Shown here: in pieces, positions 19,660 through 31,437 of the stretch
Layout of the letters: each line of letters starts with the position of its first letter
How positions within the stretch are numbered: position 1 is the stretch's first letter
NCBI GenBank assembly: GCA_029237695.1
Contig: CM055271.1
Span: 81,727,488 to 81,791,487, forward strand
Direction of reading: 5' to 3'
Source of the DNA: Conchocele bisecta
Taxonomy: Eukaryota; Mollusca; Bivalvia; Lucinida; Thyasiridae
DNA length: 64,000 bases
Notes under the pieces: model-generated
Told to the model about the DNA's origin: nothing
The model's database searches: none
Seen by the model: the letters and a program-made list of their open reading frames with translations, nothing else
Program-made: the position numbers and the translations under genes

Positions 19660-20572
19660 ATGAGTAAACAGGCACAACAAGGCACTAGTGGAGCCTCCGG
19701 TACACACAAGCCTACTAGATTAGATGTACAGCCGAACAAAAGACCAGCAACTGAGATGGCGAATTCCAGTGCAGAGGAACTCACCCACATTACACACCAA
19801 TTAGAGGGACTTACCGAGGACATCAAGAACATGAGGGGTGAATTCAAAACACTTATGACCAAAACAGACATAGAAAAGCTGGTAAAACACATGGTGACAG
19901 CACTTCGAGATGAGATAAAGAAGGAAGTTTGGGAGAAAATTGACTCTATGATGGATGAAAAGATTGCAGTAAGAACTAGAAAGCTCAATGAAAAGATCGA
20001 ATCCCTGGAATTTGACAACAAACAACTGCAAGATAGACAAAAAGGCCAGGAAAAGGAAGTTAAGGAATGTACAAGAAATATTAAAGAGAATGATGAAATG
20101 GTGCAAGATGCGATGAGAAAAGCCAATTTCAATGAGCAATACTCTCGTAAAAAACAACGTCAAAATAATGGACATTCCGGAAGACACCAATGAGAATCAA
20201 GATTCCCTAACACACAAACTGGTGGATCTGTGTAGATCAAAAGGCGTAGATGTGGATAAGAACAGAATACTCGCCATACACCGACTACCAGCGCCACAAG
20301 GAAGGACAAGACCGACTATCATCAAATTCATGAGAAACGAGGATAAATCCAATATTATGAAGAGACGAGCAGACTTCAAAACTTCAAATAGACTAGTCGA
20401 CGACGTGACCAAACTCAATACTGGGTTAATCCGGCGGATCTCCCAACACAAAGACATTGACACAGCTTGGTATTTCAATGGAGCCGTGTATGGGAAAACA
20501 AAATGGGGACGCCGTCACAGGTTTGACGTATGCGACGATATTAACTGTATAATCAACCCCGCGCGACAGTAG
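19660..20572 (+). pseudogene. L1/Tx1-like LINE ORF1
   Basis: ATG at 19660. Residues about 30-150 are a long charged coiled coil (LEGLTEDIKNMRGEFKTLM, ESLEFDNKQLQDRQKG). The frame then slips near 20150, in the A-rich stretch after NEQYSRK, and continues with the RRM-like and C-terminal domains of L1-type ORF1 proteins: VKIMDIPE, DVDKNRILAIHRLP, RTRPTIIKFM and WYFNGAVYGKTKWGRRHRFD, ending at 20572. Such proteins bind LINE RNA as trimers and act as nucleic acid chaperones. The single slip makes this copy defective as read. Confidence 0.75.
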
Positions 20573-20639
20573 AACAATATCATTGTGTAACATACCAAAC
20601 ATTAGACTCGAGTGGAAACAAGGTACCATTGTAGACCTG

Positions 20640-21430
20640 CAGTCTCTCTGGAACATGTTTGTGACATCATTATGAATTAACATTGACAAACCGCCTCTGT
20701 TACATTTTAAATACCAGTAATACTTACCATTGGCCATGGCAACCAGTGCCCAGATCAGACTGTCGACGTGTAGATTCTGGGATACACTGTTGCCGTGACA
20801 TCATTATGAACTTAACATTGACAGACCGCCTCCGTTACAATTTGTAAATGCCATATAATACTTACCAGTTGGCCATGGCAACCAGTGTAGACCCAGATCA
20901 GACTGTACGACCGTGTAGTCTTATCTGGGATACACTGTCTGCCGTGACATCATTATGAACTTAACATTGACAAACAGCCTCCGTTACAATTTGTAATTAC
21001 ATGTAATACTTACCAGTTGGCCATGGCAACCAGTGTAGACCCAGATCAGACTGTACGGCTGTGTAGTCTCATCTGTGATACACTGTCTACCGTGACATCA
21101 TTATGAACTTAACATTGACAAACCGCCTCCATTACAATTTGTAAATACCAAGTAAGACTTACCAGTTGGCCATGGCAACAAGGGTAGACCCAGATCAGAC
21201 TGTACAGCCGTGTAGTCTCATCTGGGATACACTGTCTGCCGTGACATCATTATGAACTTAACATTCACAAACAGCCTCCCGTTACAATTTGTAAAAACCA
21301 TGTGAAACCTACCAGCTGGCCAGGGAAACCAGTGTAGACCCAGATCAGACTGTACGACTGTGTAGTCTCGTCTGGGATACACTGTCTGCCGTGACATCAT
21401 TATGAACCCAACATTGATGAAGAGCCGCCA
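20640..21430 (+). repeat. 149-bp tandem repeat, about 5 copies
   Basis: GTGACATCATTATGAACTTA recurs near 20793, 20942, 21090, 21240 and 21390. Each unit also has GTTGGCCATGGCAACCAGTG and CCCAGATCAGACTGTAC. It separates LINE ORF1 from ORF2. The next 500 bp (21431-21932) hold no gene. Confidence 0.88.
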
Positions 21431-21932
21431 TTGAAGTTTGTAAATATCATGTAAGACTTAATTACCAGTTTGGGATTTGAATATGATGATAACCATTGAC
21501 TGAATAGTGAGCAATGTGGACCTAGATCAGACAGCACATATATGCAGGCTGATCTGGAGCCACATTGGTACCAGTTATCATAGCGCCCCTTTTGCCAGTC
21601 AAACCCATGTATATTCAGCTAACAAACAATATTAGCAATAGTTACATTTCAGATAGACCTATTATATATAGCTAACAAATAATACTAGAACAGATAAATG
21701 TCATACCAGTCTCAGGACAGGCCCATGTCATTTGATTTATGGTGACAACATTCTTACCATGGAAGATTTGTTTTCAAATAGATCGTTTTGCATATGAAGG
21801 CTGGATTGTACTTTACATTAATACTACAGTCTTGCACAGCTTTTTTTTGTTCACACCTTTTTACATCCCTCCATTAGGTTTACGCACCCGCAGACTCTGT
21901 TGGAGTTAAATAAAAACCACCCTAAATAGGCA

Positions 21933-24900
21933 ATGAGTGAAATAAAAATATTATCATTAAATTGTCAAGGAATAGGTCAACTTCCCAAACGCACTGATCT
22001 TTTTCAATACCTAAAAGAAAAAGAAATCACATATACTGTTTGCAAGATACCCATTTCACTCCAGGGGAAGACGAACAATTTGTACGGACTAGGTGGGGTA
22101 ATGATTGTTATTTCAGTTCTTTTCGATCTAATGCAAGGGGAGTAGCAATATTATTCAATGGTAATTTAGACTATAAAGTACACCAGTCAAAATGCGATCC
22201 CAATGGTAACTTCATTCTACTAGACATCACTATTGAAAATAATAAATTTACACTTGTTTGCCTGTATGGACCAAACTCAGATGATCCCCTTTTTTTTCAG
22301 AACATATCAAAAGAAATTGATGAAATGAATAACGATAAATATATTTTATGCGGAGATTTTAACCTTGTTTTGGACCCAGATTTAGACTATCATAGCTATA
22401 ACAAGAGGCCCAAATGGGCCTGTATCACTCACCTAAACGCCTCCATAGTGGTCATCTTGATTTCACAAAGACTCTACACTTACAACTTCAAATGTTCCAC
22501 AAAATTTGTTGGTACCTTCTGATCTAACATATATTGCGAATGTGCATGTGATTTACTGCTATGCCTTCGATTTGATATATAAAATGACCATATTCGGTCA
22601 AAAATAAAATTTGACCCCTCATATGAACAAATCTGAATCAGCGTTAACTATCGATAATTCATACAAAGTTTCGTCGAAATCGGCCTGGCGGTTTGTGAGA
22701 AGAAGATTTTTTGACAATTTGACCTACTTTTCAACGGCGGACATCTTGGATTTGGTGATGACCTCCATTTTGACAAAAATGAACAGGCTTCACCAACAAA
22801 CCATTTCAGTTAAGTTTGGTAAATATCGGCCAAGCAGTTCACAAGAAGAAGTCCTTTGAAATCTTTAGTAAAAGAACAACCTTTTGACCTGTCGGTGGCC
22901 ATCTTGGATGACATAATCATCTGATTTCGGCAAAACATGCTCCAGAGTGATCGTCTCGTCGATACCTTGGATTGGATATATTATATGACCATATTCGGTC
23001 AAAAATATAATTTGACCACTAGTAGACCACTCGGGCCACGCCCATTTTTGACCCAGGTGCCACCATATGAACAAATCTGAAACAGCGTTAAATATCAATC
23101 ATTCACACCAAGTTTCGTCGAAATCAGCCTGGAGGTTTGTGAGAAGAAGATTTTTTTGACAATTTGACCTACTTTTCAACGGCGGACATCTTGGATTTGG
23201 TGATGACCTCCATTTTAACAAAAATGGACAGGCTTCACCCACAGACCATTACAGTTAAGTTTGGCCTATATCGGCTAAGCAATTCACAAGAAGAATACGT
23301 TTGAAATCTTTAGTAAAAGAACAACTTCTTTACCTTTCGGTGGCCATCTTGGATGACAAAATCATCTGATTTAGGTAAAAAATGCTCCAGAGTGATCGAC
23401 CAGTCGATACCTTCGATTTGATATATTATATGACCATATTCAGGCAAAAATATAATTTGACCCCTCGGGCGACGCCCATTTTTGACCCAGGGGCCATCAT
23501 ATGAACAATCTGAAACAGCGGTAACTATCAATCATTCTTACCAAGTTTCGTCGATATCGGCCTGGAGGTTTGTGAGAAGAAGATTTTTTGACAATTTGAC
23601 CTACTTCTCAACGGCGGCCATCTTGGATTTGGTGATGACCTCCATTTTAACAAAAATGAACAGGCTTCACCCACAGACCATTACAGTTAAGTTTGGCCAA
23701 TATCGGCCAAGCAGTTTACAAGAAAAAGACGTTTGAAATCTTTAGTAAAAGAATGACCATTTGAACTATCGGTGGCCATCTTGGATAACGTAATCATATG
23801 ATTTAGACAAAAAATGTTCCAGAGTGATTGTCTCGTCAATACCTTCGATTTGATATATTACATGACTATATTCGGTTAAAAATAAAATTTGACCCCTATT
23901 TGACCCCTCGGGCGACGCCCATTTTTGACCCACGGGCCACCATATGAACAAATCTGAAACAGCGCTAACTATCGATCATTCATACCCAGTATCGTCGAAA
24001 TCGGCCTGGCGGTTCGTGAGAAGAAGATTTTTTAAGAATTTGACCTACTTTTCCATGGCGGCCATCTTGGATTGTCGATGACCTCCATTTTAACAAATCT
24101 GAAATGACATCACCCATATATCATCCCTGTGAAGTTTAACCAATATCGGCTCAGCAGTTCGGGAGAAGAAGATGATTGAAAATGTTCACGGACGGACGTA
24201 CGGACGTACGGACGGACGACGGACGACGGACACTTTGCCATAACAATAGCTCACATGAGCTTTGCTCAGGTGAGCTAAAAATATAAATAATAAAAAATCT
24301 AGAGAAAAATTATTAGAAATTATTCAAGAAAAATATTTAATCGACCCTTTCAGAGAAAATCACCCCCTAATGAGAAGGTTCACATGGAGACAACGACAGC
24401 CTTTTCAGGAAGCAAGACTAGATTTCTTCCTCATCTCTGAAAATACTTTACCTTCAATTAAAAACTGCATCATTGAAAATAGCTACAGATCTGATCATTC
24501 ACCTGTATTGTTAAGTTTACGTTTCAACAATTTTATAAAGGGAAAACCACTATGCAAACATGACAATTCAATGCTGAAAGACATAAATTACATAAACATG
24601 ATTAATGAAAAAATAGAAGAAATAAAAAATCAATATGCTATTCCAATATATAACCGAGAAAACTTACATGAAATACCAAACAACGAATTGCAATTCACAA
24701 TTAACGATCAACTTTTTCTAGAAACACTTATGATGGAACTACGTGGAAAATCTATTTCTTATTCTTCCTTTATAAAAAAAGAAACCAATCAAAAAGAAAC
24801 CAATCAAAAAGAAAAATCATTAACAGAACAAATATTAGACATGGAAAAACAATTAAAGAAAGAAGACATGAATAAAATTGAAATTTTAAAATTAGAACTC

Positions 24901-25277
24901 CAGGAAATTCGTAAAATTAAAGTAAATGGTTCAGTTATTCGATCAAGGGCTCTAAATATAAATGAAGGAGAAAAACCAACAAAATATTTCTGTGCACTCG
25001 AATCTCATAACTTTATAAGTAAAACAATACCAAAACATGAAACAGAAAATGGCAAAATAATTACAAATCAGTCAGAGATATTAAAAAAAACAGAACTAGT
25101 TTACACCAAATTGTATAGCAATAAAGACACAGCTGCTTATAAAGATTTAGATTTGGATAATACTTTGGAAAATACGCATGTACCAAAATTAAATGAAACA
25201 GAATCAGAAAAACTAGAGGGATTAATCACAAAAACTGAACTAGCCTTTGCATTAAAAAACATGACAAACAAGATAAC
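21933..25277 (+). pseudogene. L1/Tx1-like LINE ORF2 (endonuclease and start of RT region), interrupted
   Basis: The endonuclease starts at 21933 (MSEIKILSLNCQGIGQLPKR), has a slip near 22035, then RGVAILF, FTLVCLYGPNSDDP and YILCGDFNLVLD (APE-type motifs). It is cut by an insertion at 22403-24276. After the insert the same protein resumes with REKLLEIIQEKYLIDPFREN, RLDFFLIS and the catalytic-type YRSDHSPVLL, then a helical linker containing KPTKYFCALE, which precedes the RT in this clade. The frame ends abruptly near 25277 where it meets duplicated TFIIB-exon DNA; the RT core and 3' end are missing. Loss of the 3' half is unlike ordinary 5' truncation and points to a later rearrangement. Confidence 0.8.
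22403..24276. mobile_element. Non-autonomous element with 435-bp tandem repeats, inside LINE
   Basis: Begins AAGAGGCCCAAATGGGCCTG and ends CTCAGGTGAGCTAAA; near the end it has ACGGACGTACGGACGTACGG. Between them are about four units of roughly 435 bp, each with CGGTGGCCATCTTGGATGA, TGACCATATTCGG, CGACGCCCATTTTTGACCCA and GTGAGAAGAAGATTTTTT. LINE ORF2 reads through if it is removed. Similar begin/end words are common in bivalve and gastropod DNA as far as I recall. Open frames inside are not conserved. Confidence 0.8.
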
Positions 25278-25430
25278 ATTTTGGCTACTAAGAATTTCAG
25301 AAATTGATTTACAAATATTGGAGCAAATGTAAAATAGTACTACTATTAGTAGTGTCTTATTCGCGATACCAGTTCCATTTTCAAAAGCCTAGCACCAACC
25401 TTGTCATGGTCAAAGGTGAAGGTCACGTAC

Positions 25431-25535
25431 CTGTCGCCGACGCGGCCACACTCAGGGCAGATCATATCTCCAGTAGTGTCATCCTCTACCAGGGACGTGT
25501 CTGGGTCCGCTGTGCAATATATCTGCTGCCGTTTA
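25431..25535 (-). pseudogene. GTF2B: Degenerate TFIIB zinc-ribbon exon
   Basis: Same exon as 7316-7423 but 105 nt long, one codon shorter, with the acceptor CGACAG and donor GTACGT kept. It encodes CTADPDTSLVEDDTTGDMIC followed by PECGRVGDR. The second zinc ligand, His in TFIIB, is Asp here, so the ribbon should not bind zinc normally. On the other hand GDMICPEC and VGDR are closer to the usual animal TFIIB sequence than copy 1, so the two copies have diverged independently. It is probably a dead duplicate, though its splice sites could still allow inclusion in a transcript. Confidence 0.7.
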
Positions 25536-25594
25536 CTGTCGAACAAAACAAAAAAATATATATATTTTCTGTATTTCTCAACGGAAGTACATGT

Positions 25595-25659
25595 ATATAT
25601 TGTTACCACTCAGTTGAACCGTCTCGAAGAGACGGTTCAACAGAGTGGTAACAATATAT
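25595..25659. repeat. Near-perfect hairpin, copy of 7451-7517
   Basis: Arms ATATTGTTACCACTCAGTTG plus AACCGTCTC and their reverse complements around GAA, with one mismatch (CTC/CAG position). Confidence 0.85.
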
Positions 25660-25925
25660 GCTTTTGGTGTGAATCAGATCTGATTTGCTATTCTGCACAG
25701 GAAGCCTACGAGCGGAATCGCAAAACTGGCTGCGGACGGTACGTAAGTAGATTGCACAGGTTACTGTTCGCAACGAATTCAGAGCATGTTTGTCATGTGA
25801 TTGTGATGTGGTTTCAATTCCAGCTGCGGACGTTTGCAAAATGGGTGCAGATTTACGGCAAAATAGCCAAAGATGTGGTCAATGGTTAGGTTTTACATGT
25901 ATAGGAATGAAAGAACTAAAATTCC

Positions 25926-27855
25926 AGAGCTTTGTGTCTAATGTGTACTATACCCCCTGATTTCAAAACCATTGCGTACCGGTGTAACAGGAAATCTCCC
26001 CCCTGTAAATCTTCCCCCCCGGGGGTGGGGAAGATTTCCAGGCTTAAGCCTAGGAAATATCCCCCCCCCCCCCGACTGGAACTTCTCCCCCCCCATCACC
26101 ACCTTCACAGACACTGTCCACAAAACTTTTAATATATTTTCATATACATTGTTGATATTGTGCTCAGGAGCATACAAAATGCACATGCTAGAACCAGTCT
26201 GTTGGACAGAGGACGTAATATCCCTACATGTATACCCAACTAACATAGTCATAATGTATGTCTGCTTGTGGAGAAGTATGTGAATAGGCGAGGCAGCATT
26301 TTCTATAAAAGAGCTATCCAATTTAGTATAATATCTATACATAGACAATATAGTGGTGGTGGGGTGGTAGAGATTATATTTACCGGTATATGCAATAATT
26401 CCCCATTAGTACCATAACTATTATGTATGTTGGCTGGTAGAGAGTTCTCTAGGTTAAATCTCTACCATAGCTGCATATGATTGGTATAAATGTATAGCAC
26501 ATGGTGGTGGTGGGTCTAGAAAATAAAAACTGTATATCTGTGTAGAACAGCAAGCATGTGGCATGTTTTGGTGGTGGGGGGGGGGAGGGGGTGGGGGGCA
26601 TTTTCCTAGGAAATATCCCCCCCCCCACCATCTACCATATGCAAAGTGGGTGCGATTGTCTCTTTGTAGAGCAGAATAGCAGGTGATTGCGGGAGTATTT
26701 CTGATGAAATGAAATCTTTCCTAGGAAATACTCTCCCAATCGTGGGTTATTCTTGTCTACAAAGAGACATTCACATCTGCTATGCATATGGTAGATGGTT
26801 GGGGGGGAATATTTCCTAGGAAAATCCCCCCCCCCCATCCCTCTATACATGCCAAATGCTATCTGTTCTACACCAACATACATTATTTCATCATGAGGGA
26901 GGGGTTATTCTTGTCTACAAAGAGACATTCACATCCGCTATGCATATGGTAGATGGTTGGGGGGGGGGAATTTCCTAGGAAAATCTCCCCCCCCCCACCA
27001 ATACATGCCACATGCTATCTGTTCTACACCAACATACATTATTTCATCAGAAATACTCCCCCAATCGTGGGTTATTCTTGTCTACAAAGAGACATTCACA
27101 TCCGCTATGCATATGGTAGATGGTTGGTGGTGTGGAGGGAGGGGGGGGGGGATGAATATCCTAGAAAAATCCCCCCCCCCCCCTCTCCCCCCCCCCACCC
27201 CCCCCCCCCCCCCCGTCTCCGCCAATATGCGTCACATGCTAACTGTTCTACACAAACATTTTCACTTGATCAGAAATCTTCCCCCAATCTTCTGATATTC
27301 TTGTCTATCAAGGGACTTACACTATGCATATGGTAGATTGGAGTGGGGTGTGAGGGAGGTGATTTTTTTTGTTCCCCTTTCTTATACTACCAAATGACAT
27401 ACATTGTGTCTATGTGCACATGTTTGGTGGGAAATAATTCTGCTTTGTAGCATTCAAACACAATCTTTTGGGTGGGGTTGGGGGGGAGAATTTCCAGGGT
27501 GGGGGGGGGGGGGAGAATTTCCTAGGGTCGAGCCTGGAAATATTCCCCCCCACCCCCCCCCCGGGGGGGGGGGGGGGAGTAATCTCCGGAAATTCTTCCC
27601 CAGCGGGGAATATTTCCAGGGGGGAGAATTTCCTGTGACACCGGTATTTTACTTTTACAAATGGGATTATTGATTTTCTTCATTACTAAATAGGGCTTTT
27701 TGCAGCTCAACTAAGTGGATTTTTTACTTCATGACAGTATTTTCGCTACTCAATTTGAAAATCAATGCGTATTTTATACTCCCACTTTTGATAATCAATG
27801 CATATTCAGCTAAAATAATTGCGTGAAATACGCCAATACACAGCTTATCTGGAGC
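25926..27855. mobile_element. MITE family A, copy 4, split by a nested element
   Basis: The left part keeps the family sequence to ATTGCGTA (25978) but has lost CTCCAGATAAG. The right part resumes at TATTTTACTTTTACAAATGG (27645) and ends CTTATCTGGAG. Removing 25979-27644 and one TA makes it collinear with copies 2 and 3. Confidence 0.85.
25979..27644. mobile_element. TA-target element, 1,666 bp, with G/C-run modules
   Basis: Ends are CCGGTGTAACAGGAAATC and the inverted GAATTTCCTGTGACACCGG, flanked by TA on both sides. The TA duplication is proven by the intact MITE copies, which have a single TA here. Inside are repeated modules of about 170 bp (TTGTCTACAAAGAGACATTC, GCTATGCATATGGTAGATGG) separated by G or C runs and the palindrome TTTCCTAGGAAA. 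It codes for nothing recognisable and is probably a Tc1/mariner-like non-autonomous element. Confidence 0.85.
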
Positions 27856-28430
27856 AAGGAAATTCCCTGAAATTCGCAGTATGCGTTTGTGGATGTGTAT
27901 GCGTTTGTGTAGACTAATAATAGAGTGAAAAGCGTTTCGCGAAAAATAAGCGCAGGAATTTCACTGCAGCAACGAGTTGAAAAATAGATTTTTTGAAAAC
28001 CCAAAATGATTTCTATTCGGAGACATATTCAGACAGTAATCAAAGATTGTATTCATGCACCGGTAGTCGTTAAATCGTCGCACCCTTAGACTACGGAAAC
28101 GTGTGCAATAGCATAAGTTCAGCACAAAAAACGCAAACAAAACATTTATCACACAGAAAAGGTGATCAAGCTAAGTTGTTAGAACTACTTATTATGGCGT
28201 ATGACCCGTGTTTTTAAAAAGTTAAAACCTGCTGCGACCAACATAAGATCATTTGCATAAAAGCTGCAAGACCTCAAATTTGGATGTTGGTTGTTTAATT
28301 CTTCGCTTGCTCTCGAATAACTAGATGGTCTGTAAATCAGACAAATTCTCCCGTGAATAACGCCTTGATTGAAATCCAAAGTCCTTGACCCTGGTAATTT
28401 GTGTAGTATGCTTAATCACAATAAATGGTC
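27856..28430. other. 575 bp with no recognised feature
   Basis: No gene, tandem repeat or terminal repeat seen. Short minus-strand frames have no motif. Confidence 0.5.
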
Positions 28431-29205
28431 ATGAATGTGTATATGAAGTTTCAGATCATAATCTCAATTGGTAACAGAGCTAAATTCTAGAAAGGTTTAA
28501 CGCAATGTTTTGCTTATTAGTCACAATAAATATTTTGATGCTAATTTTAATCACATTGAATTTGTAAAACTTTAAAGTAAAACTTTAACAAAAAGTTTAT
28601 AAAGTCATTCGACCTTGGGCTCCTGGGCAGCATAGGTAGGGTGTACAATGAATATATGGATGGTGATCAATGTGTATATATGAAGTTTCAAGTTGATATC
28701 CCAAGCAGTCACAGAGATATAGCAATTTGAACAACTTTAACGTACTAAGCTTTAACAAAAAAATCTAAGTAATTTGACCGTGGGCTCCTGGGCAGTATGG
28801 GCAGCATGGGTAGCATATACAATGAAAATATGGATGGTTACCAATGCGTATATGAAATTTCAAGTTGATATCGCAAGCGGTCACAGAGATATAATAAGTC
28901 GAAAAAACTTTAACAAATAAAATTCTAAGTCATTTGACATTGGACTCGTGGGCAGCATGGGTAGGCTATACACTGAAAATATGGATTGTGATCAATGTGT
29001 AATGAAGTTTCAGGTTGATATTGCAAGCTGTCACAGAGATATAGCAATTTGAAAAATGTTAACGTAAAGCTTTAACAAAAAGTTTAAAGTCATTCGACCC
29101 TGGACTCCTGGGCAGCATGGGTAGGGTATAAAACGTAAAACTGGGACGGCGGACAAATTGGTAACTACCGGTATATGCTCCCCCGAAAAAAAATATTTGG
29201 GGAGC
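28430..29205. mobile_element. Tandem-repeat element ending in a hairpin
   Basis: About four units of 150-160 bp share CTCCTGGGCAGCATGGGTAG, GTTGATAT.GCAAGC.GTCACAGAGATATA and AACTTTAAC. The right end is a hairpin, TATGCTCCCCCGAAAAAAAA facing TATTTGGGGAGCATA. Confidence 0.7.
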
Positions 29206-29804
29206 ATAAAAATCAATGGCCAACATCAATAAATTGAATCATTTTCAAGAGGGGATAGCAGATCGGGATTTCAAGAATCCACGAGATTTTTCAATAAATA
29301 ATACTAGTTATCAATGTGAAATGCGGAAATACAATCAAAATCTACCTACAATATACCATTACCATCTCCATATACAGTCAAACTTTCCTGAATATTCAAC
29401 GCAGTTCAAAGACGTCTGTGCAGGTAAAATGTCATAACGTTCTGACGTCAGTAAGTGACGTAAATTGTGTGATGTATGACATCACATGCGTGTTTGCAAC
29501 GTTACATTTGTTTTGGTAATGCTGCGCATCTGGTAGTGTAAACAAAATGGCGAGCAGTATTCTGGACCAGCATAGCAAACACTTGAAGCAGAACTATCCA
29601 GTAACATCATGACAGGTCAATTTCTTTGTTAATTTAGTAAATAAGACAGCTATTCCATCAGCAGGGTCTGAGGATTTTACACTTTTTGACTATACGCGGA
29701 ATAACTTTTTACCAAATTATCGGAATGTGATAAAATTGTGCCACAGTGTAGCAATTAATCAGCTGGTTTATTCCAAAATCGAGATATTTTAATGTGAAAT
29801 AGGC
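29206..29804. other. 600 bp with no recognised feature
   Basis: A plus-strand frame of 73 codons (29216-29437) has no motif; TGACGTCAGTAAGTGACG (29441-29458) contains a CRE-like TGACGTCA and a splice-donor-like GTAAGT, but nothing supports a gene. Confidence 0.4.
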
Positions 29805-30094
29805 ACTACCTATGACGGGCGACGTTAGTGTATGAAACTAAATTTACCAATTCACAGCTTTACCATGATGTTAGTATGCTATAAACGGTACCGTAGTATA
29901 TTGTAATATTGCAGAGTTACTTCCCGCAACTACCACGGTGTTACATCTTCTCTATTATAATTAAATGGTGTAATTGGCGCACTTCTCTTATTTGAACCAG
30001 TGATGCAATTTAGATATTTCCTTTTCATATATAGTACATTAATAGCCTAGGCATTATATAAACTGTATTAGTACATTTACGATCATCTTAAGAA

Positions 30095-31437
30095 ACAAGA
30101 ATTCAGCCACGGAAGCGGTATTGCGCCTGCCGAGGCATTTGACCGTGAAAATTACAAGTAAATAAATGACCTTGAGATTTGGATGTGGGGATGTGCGTAA
30201 TGAAGCATCATCCCTAGGCAAAGATTGATGTGAAATATTATCAAAGTATGGCAAGGGGTTGAGATATTGTGAAAAAACAATAACTTTAACGCATTTCTGT
30301 TACAAAACCGGTGAACATTAAAAGTAAATAAATGACCTTGACCTTGAGAATTTGGATGTGGGGGTGTGCGTAATGAAGCATCATCCGTAAACAAACATTG
30401 ATGTGAAATATTATGAAAGTCTGGCAAGGGGTTAAAGAAATATTGTGAAAAAAACAATAACTTTAACGCATTTCTGTTAGAAAACCAGTGAACATTAAAA
30501 GTAAACAAGAATTCCGCCACGGAAGCGGGGTCGCGCCTGCCGAGGCATTTGACCGTGAACATTACAAGTAAATAAATGACCTTGACCTTCAGAATTTGGA
30601 TGTGGGGGTGTGTATAATGAAGCATCATCCGTAGACAAACATTGATGTGAAATATTATCAATGTCTGGAAAGGGGTTAAAGAGATATTGTGAAAAAACAA
30701 TAACTTTAACGCATTTCTGTTACAAATCCGTGAACATTACAAGTAAATGACCTTGACTTCAAAATTGCGCCATTCTAGTAAAATTTGGATGTGTGGTGTG
30801 CGTAATGAAGCATCATTCCTAGACAAACATTGATGTGAAATATTATCAAAGTCTGGCAAGGAGTTAAAGAGATATTGTGAAAAAAAAATTACTTTAACGC
30901 ATTTCTGTTACAAAACCGGTGAACATTACAAGTAAATAAATGACATTGACCTTCAGACTTTGGATGTGGGGGTGTGCGTAATGAAGCATCATCCCTAGAC
31001 AAACATTGATGTGAACTATTATCAAAGTCTGGCAAGGGGTTAAAGAGATATTGTGAAAAAAACAATAAGTTTAACGCATTTCTGTTACAAAACCGGTGAA
31101 CATTACAAGTAAATAAATTACCTTGACCTTGATAATTTGGATGTGGGGGTGTGCGTAATGAAGCATCATCCCTAGACAAACATTGATGTGACATATTATC
31201 AATGTCTGGCAAGGGGTTAAAGATATATTGCGAAAAAACAATAACTTTAACGCATTTCTGTTACAAAACCGGTGAACATTAGAAGGAAATAAATGACCTT
31301 GACCTTCAAAATTTGGATGTGGGGGTGTGCGTAATGAAGCATCATCCCTAGACAAACATTGATGTGAAATATTATCAATGTCTGGCAAGGGGTTAAAGAG
31401 ATATTGTGAACAAACAATAACTTTAACGCATTTGCCT
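30095..31437. repeat. 180-bp tandem array inside left foldback arm
   Basis: Seven or so units with ACTTTAACGCATTTCTGTTA, CCGGTGAACATTACAAGTAA, TGGATGTGGGGGTGTGCGTA and ACAAACATTGATGTGAAATA. The units are absent at the matching position of the right arm (near 33371-33430), so the array grew after the arms formed. Open frames on the minus strand follow the repeat and are not genes. Confidence 0.88.

Larger units (their letters stand above)
25278..25890. repeat. Duplicated TFIIB-exon segment, copy 2
   Basis: Matches 7158-7748 in order: exon flank, zinc-ribbon exon, hairpin, and the CAGATCTGATTTGCTATTCT to GTCAATGGTTAGGTT flank. Its left edge is the point where LINE ORF2 stops. Confidence 0.85.

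Noticed and set aside
26953..27336. Pro-rich frames in the nested TA element
   Set aside because: They follow C and G runs and do not persist between modules.
29805..29820. CACTA transposon end (CACTACC at 29804)
   Set aside because: The right end is GGTAGT followed by A, so the inverted ends begin ACTACC, not CACTA.
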